This document shows, in pieces, positions 18,526 through 27,847 of a stretch of 64,000 bases of DNA. Below the pieces are notes generated by a model. That model was given only the letters and a program-made list of their open reading frames with translations. It was not told the origin of the DNA and searched no databases. A program made the translations under genes and the position numbers. The stretch covers positions 1,550,001 to 1,614,000 of the forward strand of contig NZ_JAFQ01000004.1 in the NCBI RefSeq assembly GCF_000526215.1, read 5' to 3'. The stretch is from Nocardia sp. BMG51109. Lineage in GTDB: Bacteria; Actinomycetota; Actinomycetes; Mycobacteriales; Mycobacteriaceae. Positions within the stretch are counted from its first letter, which is position 1. Each line of letters begins with the position of its first letter.

Positions 18526-20079
18526 GTGGTGGACCAGAAGAGCGAATCCCAGACCGACTTACAGAACGCTCTGCCGGATGCCGACCCCAGTCCATCGGGC
18601 TACCTGAGCGGTGACGCCGGTTCGGGTTTCGTCGTCGTCGCCAATCGGCTTCCGGTGGACCTGGAGCGACTACCCGACGGCTCGAAGCGCTGGAAACGCA
18701 GCCCCGGCGGGCTGGTGACGGCCCTGGAGCCGGTGCTCCGCAACAACAACGGCGCGTGGGTGGGCTGGGCGGGGGTGCCCGATGTCGACGTGGATCCGAT
18801 CGTCGAGGACGGCCTGGAGCTGCATCCGGTGCCGCTGTCGGCCGAGGAGGTCGGCGAGTACTACGAGGGGTTCTCCAACGGCACGCTGTGGCCGCTGTAC
18901 CACGACGTGATCGTGCGCCCGGAGTACCAGCGCAGCTGGTGGACCACCTACGTCGCCGTCAACCGGCGCTTCGCCGAGTACACCGCGAAGGTGGCGGCCG
19001 AGGGCGCCACGGTCTGGGTGCAGGACTACCAGTTGCAGTTGGTGCCGAAGATGCTGCGCATGCTGCGGCCCGACCTGACCATCGGATTCTTCCTGCACAT
19101 CCCGTTCCCGCCGGTGGAGCTGTTCATGCAGCTGCCCTGGCGCACCGAGATCGTGGAGGGCCTGCTGGGCGCCGACCTGATCGGCTTCCACCTGCCGGGC
19201 GGCGCGCAGAACTTCCTGTACCTGGCGAGAAGGCTTGCCGGACAACCGACCTCGCGCGGCACCATCGGCGTGCGCGCGAAACTCGGTGTGGTGCAGGTGG
19301 GGTTCCGCACGGTGCGGGTGGGCGCGTTCCCGATCTCGATCGCCTCCGCCGAACTCGACGAGCTGTCGAGGCGGCGGTCGGTGCGCGAGCGGGCCGCGCA
19401 GATCCGCTCCGAACTGGGCAACCCGAAACACATCCTGCTGGGTGTGGACCGGCTGGACTACACCAAGGGCATCGATATCCGCCTGGAGGCGCTCGAGGAG
19501 CTGCTGCGGGAGGGCCGCCTGGATCCGGCCGAGACGGTGATGGTGCAGCTGGCCACGCCGAGTCGTGAGCGCGTCGAGAGCTACATCCAGATGCGCGGCG
19601 ATATCGAGCGGCAGGTGGGCCGGATCAACGGCGAATTCTCCCGCGTCGGATTCCCCTTCGTGCACTACCTGCACCGGCCGATCCCGCGCGACGAACTGGT
19701 CGCGTTCTTCGTCGCCGCCGACGCCATGCTGGTGACGCCGCTGCGCGACGGGATGAACCTGGTCGCCAAGGAGTACGTGGCCAGTCACAGCGGTCTCAAC
19801 GGCGCGCTCGTGCTCAGCGAATTCACCGGCGCCGCAGCGGAATTGCGCCAGTCCTACCTGTGCAATCCGCACGATCTCGACAGCGTCAAGGATGCGATCA
19901 TGGCCGCCCTCGACGACGATTCCGACACCCGGCGCCGCCGCATGCGCGCGATGCGCCGGCAGGTGCTCACTCACGACGTGGACCGCTGGGCCCGCGCATT
20001 TCTCGAGGCGCTGGCCCAGGACCGGGTGGCCGGCAGCGCGCTGCTCAGCGACGACGACGTGGACCCGGGCTCACGCTGA
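18526..20079 (+). CDS. otsA: Alpha,alpha-trehalose-phosphate synthase (GT20)
   Basis: 517 residues from a GTG at 18526, preceded by GGAGG at 18517-18521. Family motifs in order: [10 protein letters not shown] with the nucleotide-sugar loop, [59 protein letters not shown] and [14 protein letters not shown]. It makes trehalose 6-phosphate from glucose 6-phosphate and a nucleotide glucose. Trehalose is the carrier sugar for mycolates in this group. It is convergent with the mce4 operon, as in M. tuberculosis Rv3490. Confidence 0.96.
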   Translation: MVDQKSESQTDLQNALPDADPSPSGYLSGDAGSGFVVVANRLPVDLERLPDGSKRWKRSPGGLVTALEPVLRNNNGAWVGWAGVPDVDVDPIVEDGLELHPVPLSAEEVGEYYEGFSNGTLWPLYHDVIVRPEYQRSWWTTYVAVNRRFAEYTAKVAAEGATVWVQDYQLQLVPKMLRMLRPDLTIGFFLHIPFPPVELFMQLPWRTEIVEGLLGADLIGFHLPGGAQNFLYLARRLAGQPTSRGTIGVRAKLGVVQVGFRTVRVGAFPISIASAELDELSRRRSVRERAAQIRSELGNPKHILLGVDRLDYTKGIDIRLEALEELLREGRLDPAETVMVQLATPSRERVESYIQMRGDIERQVGRINGEFSRVGFPFVHYLHRPIPRDELVAFFVAADAMLVTPLRDGMNLVAKEYVASHSGLNGALVLSEFTGAAAELRQSYLCNPHDLDSVKDAIMAALDDDSDTRRRRMRAMRRQVLTHDVDRWARAFLEALAQDRVAGSALLSDDDVDPGSR

Positions 20080-20162
20080 TCCGGTGTAGCCGTGCGCCGT
20101 AGCCACGTGCCGATCCGGCGCGGAGTCACGTCGCGGGCCACCGCGACCTCGGTGCGGCGCAA

Positions 20163-20651
20163 TCAGATCGGGGTAACCTGCCCGACCAGCCAGCGCCCGT
20201 CGTCCTTGTCGACGGCGACCCGGACCCGGCTCGGCGTGACGTTGCCCTGCGGCGAATCCTTGCTGGTGGTCACCTGATTCAGGTACACCAGCACCGTCGC
20301 GTGCGAGCGTTCGGCCGAGACCACACCGGCCGACTGGGCGGTCGCGTGCACGGTGAGCTGCTTCTCCTTCGCCCCCGGCGCGATGGCCTGGTTGATCAGC
20401 TTCAGGTAGTCGTTGCGGAAGCTCGGCGTCAGATTATCGGCGGCCTTCGGCAGTTCCTTGTCGACGGTGTTGAAGTCGTAGGTGAACATCGCCTCCACCG
20501 TGCGCCGCGCGGCGGCCACGGAGTCGACGCGGGCCTGTTCGGCCTGGTGATCCGACCAGTACCGGAAGCCGGTGAGGGAGGCGACGGCCGCGGCGGCCAC
20601 CACGAGCACCGTCGCCGCCACGAACAGGACCGGACGTAGCTTGCTGTTCAT
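20163..20651 (-). CDS. mas4B: Mce-associated membrane protein (Rv3492c-like)
   Basis: 162 residues from the ATG at 20651 (AGGA 8 nt upstream). One N-terminal membrane segment (about 6-25, VLFVAATVLVVAAAAVASL) is followed by an extracytoplasmic domain of the Mce-associated type ending in DGRWLVGQVTPI. The frame stays open upstream to an ATG at 20822 that overlaps the previous stop, which would add 57 residues encoded by two repeat units; that extension is unlikely to be the main product. Mas proteins stabilise or assist Mce transporters. It is the last gene of the mce4 operon. Confidence 0.8.
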   Translation of the reverse strand: MNSKLRPVLFVAATVLVVAAAAVASLTGFRYWSDHQAEQARVDSVAAARRTVEAMFTYDFNTVDKELPKAADNLTPSFRNDYLKLINQAIAPGAKEKQLTVHATAQSAGVVSAERSHATVLVYLNQVTTSKDSPQGNVTPSRVRVAVDKDDGRWLVGQVTPI

Positions 20652-20672
20652 AGTGCGATTCCTCATGCTCAC

Positions 20673-20824
20673 GCTGTTTCCCTCGGGCACGAGCGGGGTG
20701 CCTGCGGGGTTACGCTCCGCTGCCGCCTCCGGCCCTGACCCGCTCATGCTGTGTCCACCGGGCACGAGCGGGGTGCCTGCGGGGTTACGCTCCGCTGCCG
20801 CCTCCGGCCCTGACCCGCTCATGC
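20673..20824. repeat. Tandem pair of palindromic repeat units inside the mce4 operon
   Basis: Two copies, period 75 bp, identical over 66 bp (20684-20749 and 20759-20824). Each contains an inverted repeat with arms GAGCGGG and CCCGCTC (20691-20745 and 20766-20820) enclosing a core that shares GCGTAACC and GGCGGCAGC (minus-strand reading) with the repeats at 41.4 and 50.4 kb. The right unit begins with the ATGA that overlaps the stop of the upstream gene. The period is a multiple of three, keeping the frame open. Confidence 0.85.
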
Positions 20825-21760
20825 CACGAACTCCACCTGGGAGGCGGTGGTCCCGTGGTCGTCGTGGATCACCGTGACGCGGAAGCGGTAGTAGCGATCC
20901 TGCGGCTGCTGGGTGCCGGCATTGGTCAGGGTCTGCTTGGCCGCGACCAGCACCCGGGCCGTGGAATCGTCCTGGCTCTCGATCGCCGCCTCGATGATCT
21001 CGCCGCTGGCCTTCACCTTGGCCTGCTGAACGACCTGGGCGTAGGCATCCTTGCGCTGGGAGTACTCGTCCTTCAGCTCGCCGGAGGCCACCGACAGCAC
21101 GCGGTCGATGTCCTGCGGGGCGGTGTCGTCGCTGATGTGGGTGAGGTTGAGGACGGCCTGCTTGGCGGTCTGCACGTAGTCCGCGCGCCGCTCGGCCACC
21201 GCGTCGGCCTGGTGCTGGTGGTAGAAGAAGAATCCGCCGCTGCCGAGCAGGACGACCAGGGCCAGCACCGCGGCCGCGGCGGCGGTCCAGCCGAGCTTGC
21301 CCAGCGTGCCGGGGCCGCGGCCGTCCGAACCGGCCGCGTCGCCTGCGGCCACCGCATCGTCCCGGCCGGAGGCGGTGTCGTTACCGACCGCACCCGCCGA
21401 GACGACGACGGTATCCGCGGCACTGTCACCCGAGCCGGAAACTGTTGTGCCGCTGACAGATTCGACACCGGAAGACCCGGCCCGGCCGGAGGCGTCGGCC
21501 GAACCGGAAGACTCCGACTTGCCGGAGGATTCGGCATCGCCCACATCGGCGGTGGCCCACTTCACCGTCGGCGCGCTGTCGAGCCGCACCGTGGTGTCGT
21601 CGCCCGCCACACCGGCCTCGGAACCACCGGCGACGGGTGTCGCAGCGCCGGTGGCGGCCGAGTCACGGGTCTCGGTCTCGTGCCGCTCCTCGACCGGGGG
21701 TCCCGCGTGTCGGCTGGCACGCCGCCGGGACCGCCCGCCGTTGGGTGTGGTTTCGCTCAT
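20819..21760 (-). CDS. mas4A: Mce-associated membrane protein (Rv3493c-like) with long disordered N-terminus
   Basis: 313 residues from the ATG at 21760. About 145 N-terminal residues are Ser/Gly/Ala/Asp-rich and look disordered (for example SGKSESSGSADASGRAGSSG). A single membrane segment follows (about 152-172, TAAAAAVLALVVLLGSGGFF) and then the Mce-associated extracytoplasmic domain with ADAVAERRADYVQTAKQ and RYYRFRVTV. It starts 13 bp after the mceF stop and ends overlapping the repeat region. It probably acts with the Mce4 sterol transporter at the membrane. Confidence 0.82.
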   Translation of the reverse strand: MSETTPNGGRSRRRASRHAGPPVEERHETETRDSAATGAATPVAGGSEAGVAGDDTTVRLDSAPTVKWATADVGDAESSGKSESSGSADASGRAGSSGVESVSGTTVSGSGDSAADTVVVSAGAVGNDTASGRDDAVAAGDAAGSDGRGPGTLGKLGWTAAAAAVLALVVLLGSGGFFFYHQHQADAVAERRADYVQTAKQAVLNLTHISDDTAPQDIDRVLSVASGELKDEYSQRKDAYAQVVQQAKVKASGEIIEAAIESQDDSTARVLVAAKQTLTNAGTQQPQDRYYRFRVTVIHDDHGTTASQVEFVA

Positions 21761-21773
21761 GGCCGTGCCTCGC

Positions 21774-23210
21774 TCATTGTTGTTGCTCCTGGAGCATTGC
21801 CTGCCAACTGGACGGTACCTTGCCGGAGCCGTCGCCCCCGGCGTCCCCCTGCCGGTAGGTGCGGCCGTCGGGGCCCTGGAATGTGCCGTTACCCAGGTCG
21901 TAGGTACGCATCGCCGCGGCCGGCTGGGTCTGCCCGGGGGCTCCGGCCGGTTGCGCTCCCCCGGGCTGCGTGGCGGGCTCACCGGACGGCGTGACCGGAT
22001 TCGGCGGGCCGAACGGCGGGTTGTCACCCTCCGGCAGGTACCCCTGCGGATCGCGGCACAGCTCCGGGCTGGGAGCGCGCTTGCCGGGCACCTCGGCGCA
22101 CGGGGTGTTGCGGATACCGCGGACGGCCTCCTTGGCGTTCTGGGCCACCTTGCAGTACAGCTCGCCCGGAATGTCGGGGGCGTCGGTCTGGCTGGCCGGC
22201 CGCTGCTGGTCCGGCGGCAGGAAACCCGTGGTGCAACCGGGCGGGTCGTTGAGCCCGAGCATGAAGTCCACCATCGCGCCGTACTGGGCCGGACCGCGCA
22301 CGACGGTCAGCAGCGCCGAGATCATCTGGGGATAGATCACCAGGATCTGCTCCAGCCCGGAATGATAGGTGACGCCGACCTGCCCGACGCTGACCAGGTT
22401 CGAAACCAGCAGCGGCAGCGTCGGTTGCAGGTCCTGGAACGTCTGGCTGACCTTCTGCGCCGCCGACGGCGTGCGCTCCAGCAGTTGCCCGAGCGACGGA
22501 TCGTGTTCGCGCAGTTGATCGGTCACGGTGGCGAGGTCACGGGTCCACGACCGGATGGAGTCCGCGGACCGGTTCTGCGTATCCAGCAGCGGCCCGATCT
22601 TGTCCAGCAGGTCCTTGGTCTCCCCGGTGTTCTTCTTGGCCTCCTGCACCAGCAGCGACGCGGAGTCGATGAACTTCTGCAGATCCGGTCCGGCGCCGTT
22701 GAACGCGACGAAGGCGTCGTCGATCACCTGCCGCAGCTTGGTGTCGGCGACCGACGACAGCAGGCGGTCGGCCTGATCCAGCATCGCGCCCACATCCTGC
22801 GGAAGCTTGGTGCGCTGCACGGGAATCACCGATCCGTCGTGCAGGTTGCCGCCCTGCGGATTCTGGACCGGCACCAGATCGACGTACTGCTCACCGATCG
22901 CGGACACGCTCTTCACGTACGCGTCGACATCGCCGGGGACCTTGTAGTCGCTGTTGATGGACAGCTTCGCGTCCACTCCCTCGGGGGTCAGCCGGACCTC
23001 GTCCACCTTGCCGATATTGGTGCCCCGGTAGGCGACGTTGGCGGTCGGATACAGACCGCCGGTGGCGGCCAGCTTCACCGTGACGCCGTAGCGCCCGATA
23101 CCGAACATGGCCGGCAGATGGACGTAGCTGCCCGCCATCACGACGAGCCCGACCACCGTCAGCACGGAGAAGATGATCAGCTGGGTCCGGATGAACTTGG
23201 AGAGCTTCAT
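21774..23210 (-). CDS. mce4F: Mce4-type protein F
   Basis: 478 residues. An N-terminal membrane anchor (IRTQLIIFSVLTVVGLVVM) precedes the MlaD/MCE domain (VKLAATGGLYPTANVAYRGTNIGKV), followed by long coiled helices and a Pro/Gln-rich tail from about residue 395. It starts at an ATGA overlap with mceE. MceF proteins form part of the heterohexameric tube that carries lipid across the envelope; in mce4 the cargo is sterol. The assignment rests on position and on the anchor type (no lipobox). Confidence 0.9.
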   Translation of the reverse strand: MKLSKFIRTQLIIFSVLTVVGLVVMAGSYVHLPAMFGIGRYGVTVKLAATGGLYPTANVAYRGTNIGKVDEVRLTPEGVDAKLSINSDYKVPGDVDAYVKSVSAIGEQYVDLVPVQNPQGGNLHDGSVIPVQRTKLPQDVGAMLDQADRLLSSVADTKLRQVIDDAFVAFNGAGPDLQKFIDSASLLVQEAKKNTGETKDLLDKIGPLLDTQNRSADSIRSWTRDLATVTDQLREHDPSLGQLLERTPSAAQKVSQTFQDLQPTLPLLVSNLVSVGQVGVTYHSGLEQILVIYPQMISALLTVVRGPAQYGAMVDFMLGLNDPPGCTTGFLPPDQQRPASQTDAPDIPGELYCKVAQNAKEAVRGIRNTPCAEVPGKRAPSPELCRDPQGYLPEGDNPPFGPPNPVTPSGEPATQPGGAQPAGAPGQTQPAAAMRTYDLGNGTFQGPDGRTYRQGDAGGDGSGKVPSSWQAMLQEQQQ

Positions 23211-24454
23211 CGGCCCGGACCTCCTTGTGGCGCACCGGGAGTCGTGATTCCCGGAATGGCGGGCAGACCGGGAATCGGCGGCAGCCCGGGGATGCTCGGC
23301 GCCGGCGCCGGATTCGGATTCTCCGGCGCGGGCGGTGGCGGCGGTTGCAGCGGGCCGGTCACCGGATCGTTCTTACCCTCGGCCGTTCCGGCGAGGGCGC
23401 CGAGCGCGCCCTCGACGCCGCCGAAGTGCCCGCCCAGCGGCGTTCCGGTCAGGAAGTTGGAATCCAGCCGGGCGCCGGTGAGATCGACGGTCATGAGCAG
23501 GTTCAGGTAGTCGCCCTGGACCGCCTTGTCGATGTTCTTGATCGGGAACGGGAACGTCAGCAGGATCTGCAGCGAGTCGGCCAGCCTGGTTCCGGTGTCG
23601 GCCAGCGATTTCAGCGCCGGATGCAGGTTGGCCAGGTTCGCCTTCAGATTGTCGCCGCCCCGGTCTATGACCCGGTTCACCACATCGCTCAGACCACCCA
23701 GTGCCGTAATGGTTTTCGTGATGTTCTCGCGGCGGTCGGCGAGCACGGTCACCGCGGGGTGTAGATCCGTGACCGCGGCGGCCAGTCGATCCTGCTGCTG
23801 CGCCAGCGTTCCGGAGAAGCGGTCGAGGCCTTCCATCGCCGAGATGATGTCGCCGGTCTGCTGGTCGAGAGTCGTTGTCAGCTGGGTCAATTGCGGCAGC
23901 AGGTCGCGGATCGCGTCCTGCCGCCCGGTGAAGGTGGCGTTCAGCTCGTGCGTGATGTTCTCCAGCTGCGAGATGCCGCCGCCGTTGAGCACCACCGACA
24001 GCGACGACAGCGTCTGCTCGGTGGTCGGGTAGGCGCCCGCACGGTCCAGCGGGATCAGGTCGCCGTTCTTCAGCTGCCCCTCGGCCGCAACGCCCGTGGG
24101 CGCGGACAGCTCGACGTGATTGCTGCCGAGCAGACTGGTCTGCGCGACGCTGGCCACGGCGTTCTCCGGCAGCCGCACGCCCTTGTCGAGGCTCACGGTG
24201 ACCAGCGCGTGCCAGTCCTCGACCTCTATCCCGGTGACGGAGCCGACCGTGACGTCGTTCACCTTCACCGGCGAATTGCGGGTCAGGGTGGTGACATTCG
24301 GCATCTGGATCCGCACCTGCCACGAGTCGGATCCGGTGCCGGCCGCACCCGGCATGGGCAGCGTGTTGAGGCCGTCCCATTCGCAGCCGGTCGCGCCGAG
24401 GAGCACGGCCAGCCCGATCGCCGCCCCGGCGATGCGCATCCGGCGCTTACTCAT
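23207..24454 (-). CDS. mce4E: Mce4-type lipoprotein E (LprN-like)
   Basis: 415 residues. The signal peptide ends in a lipobox LLGATGC, so the mature protein should be lipidated at Cys24, which marks the E subunit of Mce systems. An MCE domain (about 45-125, with VKVNDVTVGSVTGIEV) is followed by helical repeats and a Pro-rich C-terminal tail (PPPPPAPENPNPAPAPS). Start and stop overlap mceD and mceF by 4 bp (ATGA). Confidence 0.92.
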   Translation of the reverse strand: MSKRRMRIAGAAIGLAVLLGATGCEWDGLNTLPMPGAAGTGSDSWQVRIQMPNVTTLTRNSPVKVNDVTVGSVTGIEVEDWHALVTVSLDKGVRLPENAVASVAQTSLLGSNHVELSAPTGVAAEGQLKNGDLIPLDRAGAYPTTEQTLSSLSVVLNGGGISQLENITHELNATFTGRQDAIRDLLPQLTQLTTTLDQQTGDIISAMEGLDRFSGTLAQQQDRLAAAVTDLHPAVTVLADRRENITKTITALGGLSDVVNRVIDRGGDNLKANLANLHPALKSLADTGTRLADSLQILLTFPFPIKNIDKAVQGDYLNLLMTVDLTGARLDSNFLTGTPLGGHFGGVEGALGALAGTAEGKNDPVTGPLQPPPPPAPENPNPAPAPSIPGLPPIPGLPAIPGITTPGAPQGGPGR

Positions 24455-25758
24455 CGCGGACCTCCCGGAAGCGCCGGAAGCCCGGGAATCGCCAGTCCCG
24501 CAATGCCGTTCGGCACGGCCACCGGGGCACTGTCCTGCTGAGCCGCGCCCGGCGGAGGGCCGTTCCGGCCCTCCACCCGATCGGCCAGATCGGGCGTGCT
24601 GTAGGTGAGCTGCTGCGGGAACGCGCCCTGGCCGGACGCCGGATTCAGCAGCAGCGGCGGGTAGTTCATCATCAGCGACTGCAGCACCGGGGCCAGGTAC
24701 TGGCGGCACAGCGCACCGGACTTGTCCGAGTCGTTGGCCTGGATGCTCTCGATCGATCCGCACAGGAACGCGAACGGATTGGCCGCATTGGTGCCGACCA
24801 CGGATCCGGTGAGCGAACCCTGGGCGGGCTTGTAGATCTGATAGAAGTTCGCCAGCGCCGTCGGTCCCGAATGCAACACCTTTTCCAGTTCGGGACGCTT
24901 GTCGGCCAGCACCTGGGTGACGTCGGCCAGCCGCTGCACGCTCTCGGTCAGCTGCCCGCCGCGCGCGTCCAGGAACCGTTTGACGTCGCCCACCGCGGAA
25001 TCGAGGTTGTCCAGACCCGCGCCGAGATCGCCGCTGGTGTCCGACAACACCGACGACACCGACGCCAGCCGCCCGCCGAACTGCACGATCTGGTCGTTGC
25101 TCTTGGACAGCACGTCGACGAACTGCTGCAGATTGCGAATGGTGCCGAACAGGTCGGTGCGGCCGTCGGACAACGTGTTCAGCGTGCTCGACAGCTCGCG
25201 CAGGGTGTCGCGCAGCGCCTGGGCATTGCCGTCGGCCAGGTTGTCCGAGGCGGTATCGACGAAGCGGCCGAACGAGCCCTGCGAATCCTGGCCGACCGGC
25301 CCGAGCGCCTGCGACAGCTTGGTCAGCTCGGTCTTGATGTCGTCCCACTCCACCGGCACCGCAGTGCGCTCGATCGGAATCACCGCGTCGTCGTGCATCT
25401 TCGGGCCGCCGTTGTAGGCGGGGGCCAACTGCACGAACCGCGCCGACACCAGCGACGGCGATACGCTCACCGCGCGCGCGTCGGCCGGAAGATCGACGCC
25501 CCGGTCCACGGTCATCGTGACCTTGACCTCGTCCTTACCGGGCTCGATCGAGTCGATCCGGCCGACCTTCACGCCCAGCACCCGGACGTCGTCGCCGGCG
25601 TACAACCCGTTCGTGGACGGGAAGTGCGCGGTGATATGCGTCTTTCCGATATTGGTCACGGCACCGTAGACCGCCCAGCCGGCCAGCGCGACGACCAGCG
25701 CCGCGGCGACGATCCGCACCCAGCGCGGTACCTTGGTGATCTTTCCCAGCACGGTCAT
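24451..25758 (-). CDS. mce4D: Mce4-type protein D
   Basis: 435 residues. A membrane anchor (about 14-33, VRIVAAALVVALAGWAVYGA) precedes an MCE domain with FPSTNGLYAGDDVRVLGVKVG, then long helical segments and a Pro/Ala-rich tail. Two Cys (in FLCGS and ALCRQY) may form a disulfide in the extracytoplasmic part. Coupled by ATGA overlaps on both sides. One subunit of the Mce4 lipid channel. Confidence 0.92.
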   Translation of the reverse strand: MTVLGKITKVPRWVRIVAAALVVALAGWAVYGAVTNIGKTHITAHFPSTNGLYAGDDVRVLGVKVGRIDSIEPGKDEVKVTMTVDRGVDLPADARAVSVSPSLVSARFVQLAPAYNGGPKMHDDAVIPIERTAVPVEWDDIKTELTKLSQALGPVGQDSQGSFGRFVDTASDNLADGNAQALRDTLRELSSTLNTLSDGRTDLFGTIRNLQQFVDVLSKSNDQIVQFGGRLASVSSVLSDTSGDLGAGLDNLDSAVGDVKRFLDARGGQLTESVQRLADVTQVLADKRPELEKVLHSGPTALANFYQIYKPAQGSLTGSVVGTNAANPFAFLCGSIESIQANDSDKSGALCRQYLAPVLQSLMMNYPPLLLNPASGQGAFPQQLTYSTPDLADRVEGRNGPPPGAAQQDSAPVAVPNGIAGLAIPGLPALPGGPR

Positions 25759-26819
25759 CTCGGCGGCTCCTGGATTGCGGGACCGACGCCCAGCGGCGGG
25801 TGATGGAAGTACTCCTCGAACGACTGCGGCACGCGGTCCGGCCAGACCAGTGCGTCCACCAGAACCCGCAGCGTGAGGCTGGTCGCATTGGACACGTACG
25901 CCTGGAAGTACGGGCCGCTGCCGACCTGCTCACCCAGCGCGGCCTCGAAGGGGCCGAGGCGTTCGAGGGCCTGGCCCAGGTTGTCCTTGTTCTTCTGCAG
26001 CAGCGCCAGCACCGAATTCAGCTTGTCCAGCGTGGGTTTCAGGCTCTGCTCGTTGTCGTTGACGAAGCCGGTCAGCTGCTGCGCCAGGCCGTTGACGTAG
26101 ACGATCAGCTGGCTCAGCGCCGTGCGCCGGGCATCCAGCTCGCCGAGCAGGCTGTTGCCGTCGACCAGCAGCGAGTTGATCTGGTTCGAACGATCCGACA
26201 GCACCTTGGTCACGTTCTGGGCGTGCGCCAGCAGATCGGTCAGGGCCTGGTCGCGGGAGTTCAGGCTGCGCGAGAGCTGGGTGATGCCGTCCAGCGCCGA
26301 GCGCATCGGCGCCGGGGTATCGGCGAAGGCGCCCGACAGCGCGTCCAGGGTCTTGTTCACCTGGTCGGTGTCCAGACCCTGCACCGTGGTGGCCAGTTCG
26401 CCCAGCGCGTCGTTCAGCGAATACGGAGAGGTGGTGCGCTCCAACGGAATCGTGTCGTCGAGGCGGATCGCGCCGTTGCCCGCGGGGGTCACCTCCAGCG
26501 ACTTGCGGCCCAGCACCGTATTCGTCTTGATGGCGGCGGAGGTCTTGTCCCCCAGCACGATCGACTCGTCCAGGCTGAACCGGATCTTCACTTTGGTCCC
26601 GGCCAGCTCCACGTTCTCGACCTGGCCCGAACGCACCCCGGCGACCTGCACCTGGTCGCCGGTCAGCAGCCCGCCCGCGTCGGCGAAGAACGCGGTGAAC
26701 TCGGCGCCGGATCGCACGAACGGCAATCGCTCGAATTGCAAGGCGGACAACGAGACCGCGAGGGCCAGGACCACGCCGACGATGCCGACGTTGATCAGTG
26801 GGGAGCGCTGCTTGTTCAT
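25755..26819 (-). CDS. mce4C: Mce4-type protein C
   Basis: 354 residues from the ATG at 26819, which overlaps the mceB stop (ATGA). Membrane anchor at about 10-27 (INVGIVGVVLALAVSLSAL), MCE domain with TAFFADAGGLLTGDQVQVAGV, then coiled helices and the family-typical GSGPYFQAYVSNA segment near the C-terminus. It is shorter than D, E and F and lacks their Pro-rich tail. Confidence 0.92.
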   Translation of the reverse strand: MNKQRSPLINVGIVGVVLALAVSLSALQFERLPFVRSGAEFTAFFADAGGLLTGDQVQVAGVRSGQVENVELAGTKVKIRFSLDESIVLGDKTSAAIKTNTVLGRKSLEVTPAGNGAIRLDDTIPLERTTSPYSLNDALGELATTVQGLDTDQVNKTLDALSGAFADTPAPMRSALDGITQLSRSLNSRDQALTDLLAHAQNVTKVLSDRSNQINSLLVDGNSLLGELDARRTALSQLIVYVNGLAQQLTGFVNDNEQSLKPTLDKLNSVLALLQKNKDNLGQALERLGPFEAALGEQVGSGPYFQAYVSNATSLTLRVLVDALVWPDRVPQSFEEYFHHPPLGVGPAIQEPPR

Positions 26820-27847
26820 TGCGGGGCACACCTTCCGGTCGTCTGCAGACCGGGCAGATCGACGTGCATCGGCTTGCCGTCCGGGCCGTCGACGAGGAAG
26901 TTCGTCCCGCAGACGTAGATGTTCAGGAACGATCCGTACGAACCGATACGCACCAGCTTCTTGTAGGTCTCGGGCAGCCGGTCGAGGATCCATTGGAGAT
27001 CGCCGGAGCGCTCGTCGAGATTCCCCGACAGCCGGCCCAGTTCGTCGGCGGTCTGCTTCAGGTCGGGCCTGGCCGTCTGCAGCAGGTCGGTGAGGTCACC
27101 GGTCGCGCCGGCCAGCCGCGGCAGCGCGTCCCCGATCGGATCCTTGTCCGCCGCAAGGCCGCTCACCAGGCGTTGCATCTCGGTCAGCGTCGTATCGAAT
27201 TCCTTGTTGCGATCGTCGAGGGTGCCCAGCACCGCCTTCAGGTTCTCGATCACCCCGCCGATCAGCGCGTCCCGGTCGGCGAGCGTCTTGGTGAACGAGC
27301 CGGAGCTGTTCAGCAGCGTGACCAGCGTGCCGCCCTGCCCCTGGAACACCTGCAGCAGCGCATTCGTCAGGTCGTTGACCTGCGCCGGATCCAGCCCGCG
27401 CAGCAGCGGTTTGAAACCGCCGAGCAGCATGTCCAGATCGAGCGCCGGCTTGGTCTTGTCGGTGCCGATGGTGCCGTCCTCGCCCAGCGCCTCGGCGGAA
27501 CCCGGCCCCTCGAGCAGTTCCAGGTAGCGATCACCGGTCAGGTTCTCGTAGCGGATGGTCGCCTGCGTGCTGAGGTAGAGCTTGTGCTTGCGATCGACGT
27601 CGAAATCGACGTGCGCGAGATGGTCCTTGCCGACCGACACCCGCTTCACCGAGCCCACCGGCACACCGGCGATGCGCACCTTGGCGCCCGGCAGCATCCC
27701 GGACGAACTGGTGAACACGGCGTGATATCCGGTCTCCCTGGCGAACCGCATCTGGCTGAAGATCACCCCGAGCAGGGCCAGGACGAGCACCATGACCAGC
27801 GTGAAGATCGACAGCTTCACGGTGGCGGCGTGTGGTTTGAACCTCAC
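26816..27847 (-). CDS. mce4B: Mce4-type protein B
   Basis: 343 residues. Membrane anchor at about 10-29 (VKLSIFTLVMVLVLALLGVI), MCE domain with FTSSSGMLPGAKVRIAGVPVG, long helices, and a C-terminal FLNIYVCGTNFL segment whose Cys probably pairs with the final GRCAPQ Cys. Coupled to mceA and mceC through 4-bp overlaps. Part of the sterol-import Mce complex. Confidence 0.93.
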   Translation of the reverse strand: MRFKPHAATVKLSIFTLVMVLVLALLGVIFSQMRFARETGYHAVFTSSSGMLPGAKVRIAGVPVGSVKRVSVGKDHLAHVDFDVDRKHKLYLSTQATIRYENLTGDRYLELLEGPGSAEALGEDGTIGTDKTKPALDLDMLLGGFKPLLRGLDPAQVNDLTNALLQVFQGQGGTLVTLLNSSGSFTKTLADRDALIGGVIENLKAVLGTLDDRNKEFDTTLTEMQRLVSGLAADKDPIGDALPRLAGATGDLTDLLQTARPDLKQTADELGRLSGNLDERSGDLQWILDRLPETYKKLVRIGSYGSFLNIYVCGTNFLVDGPDGKPMHVDLPGLQTTGRCAPQ

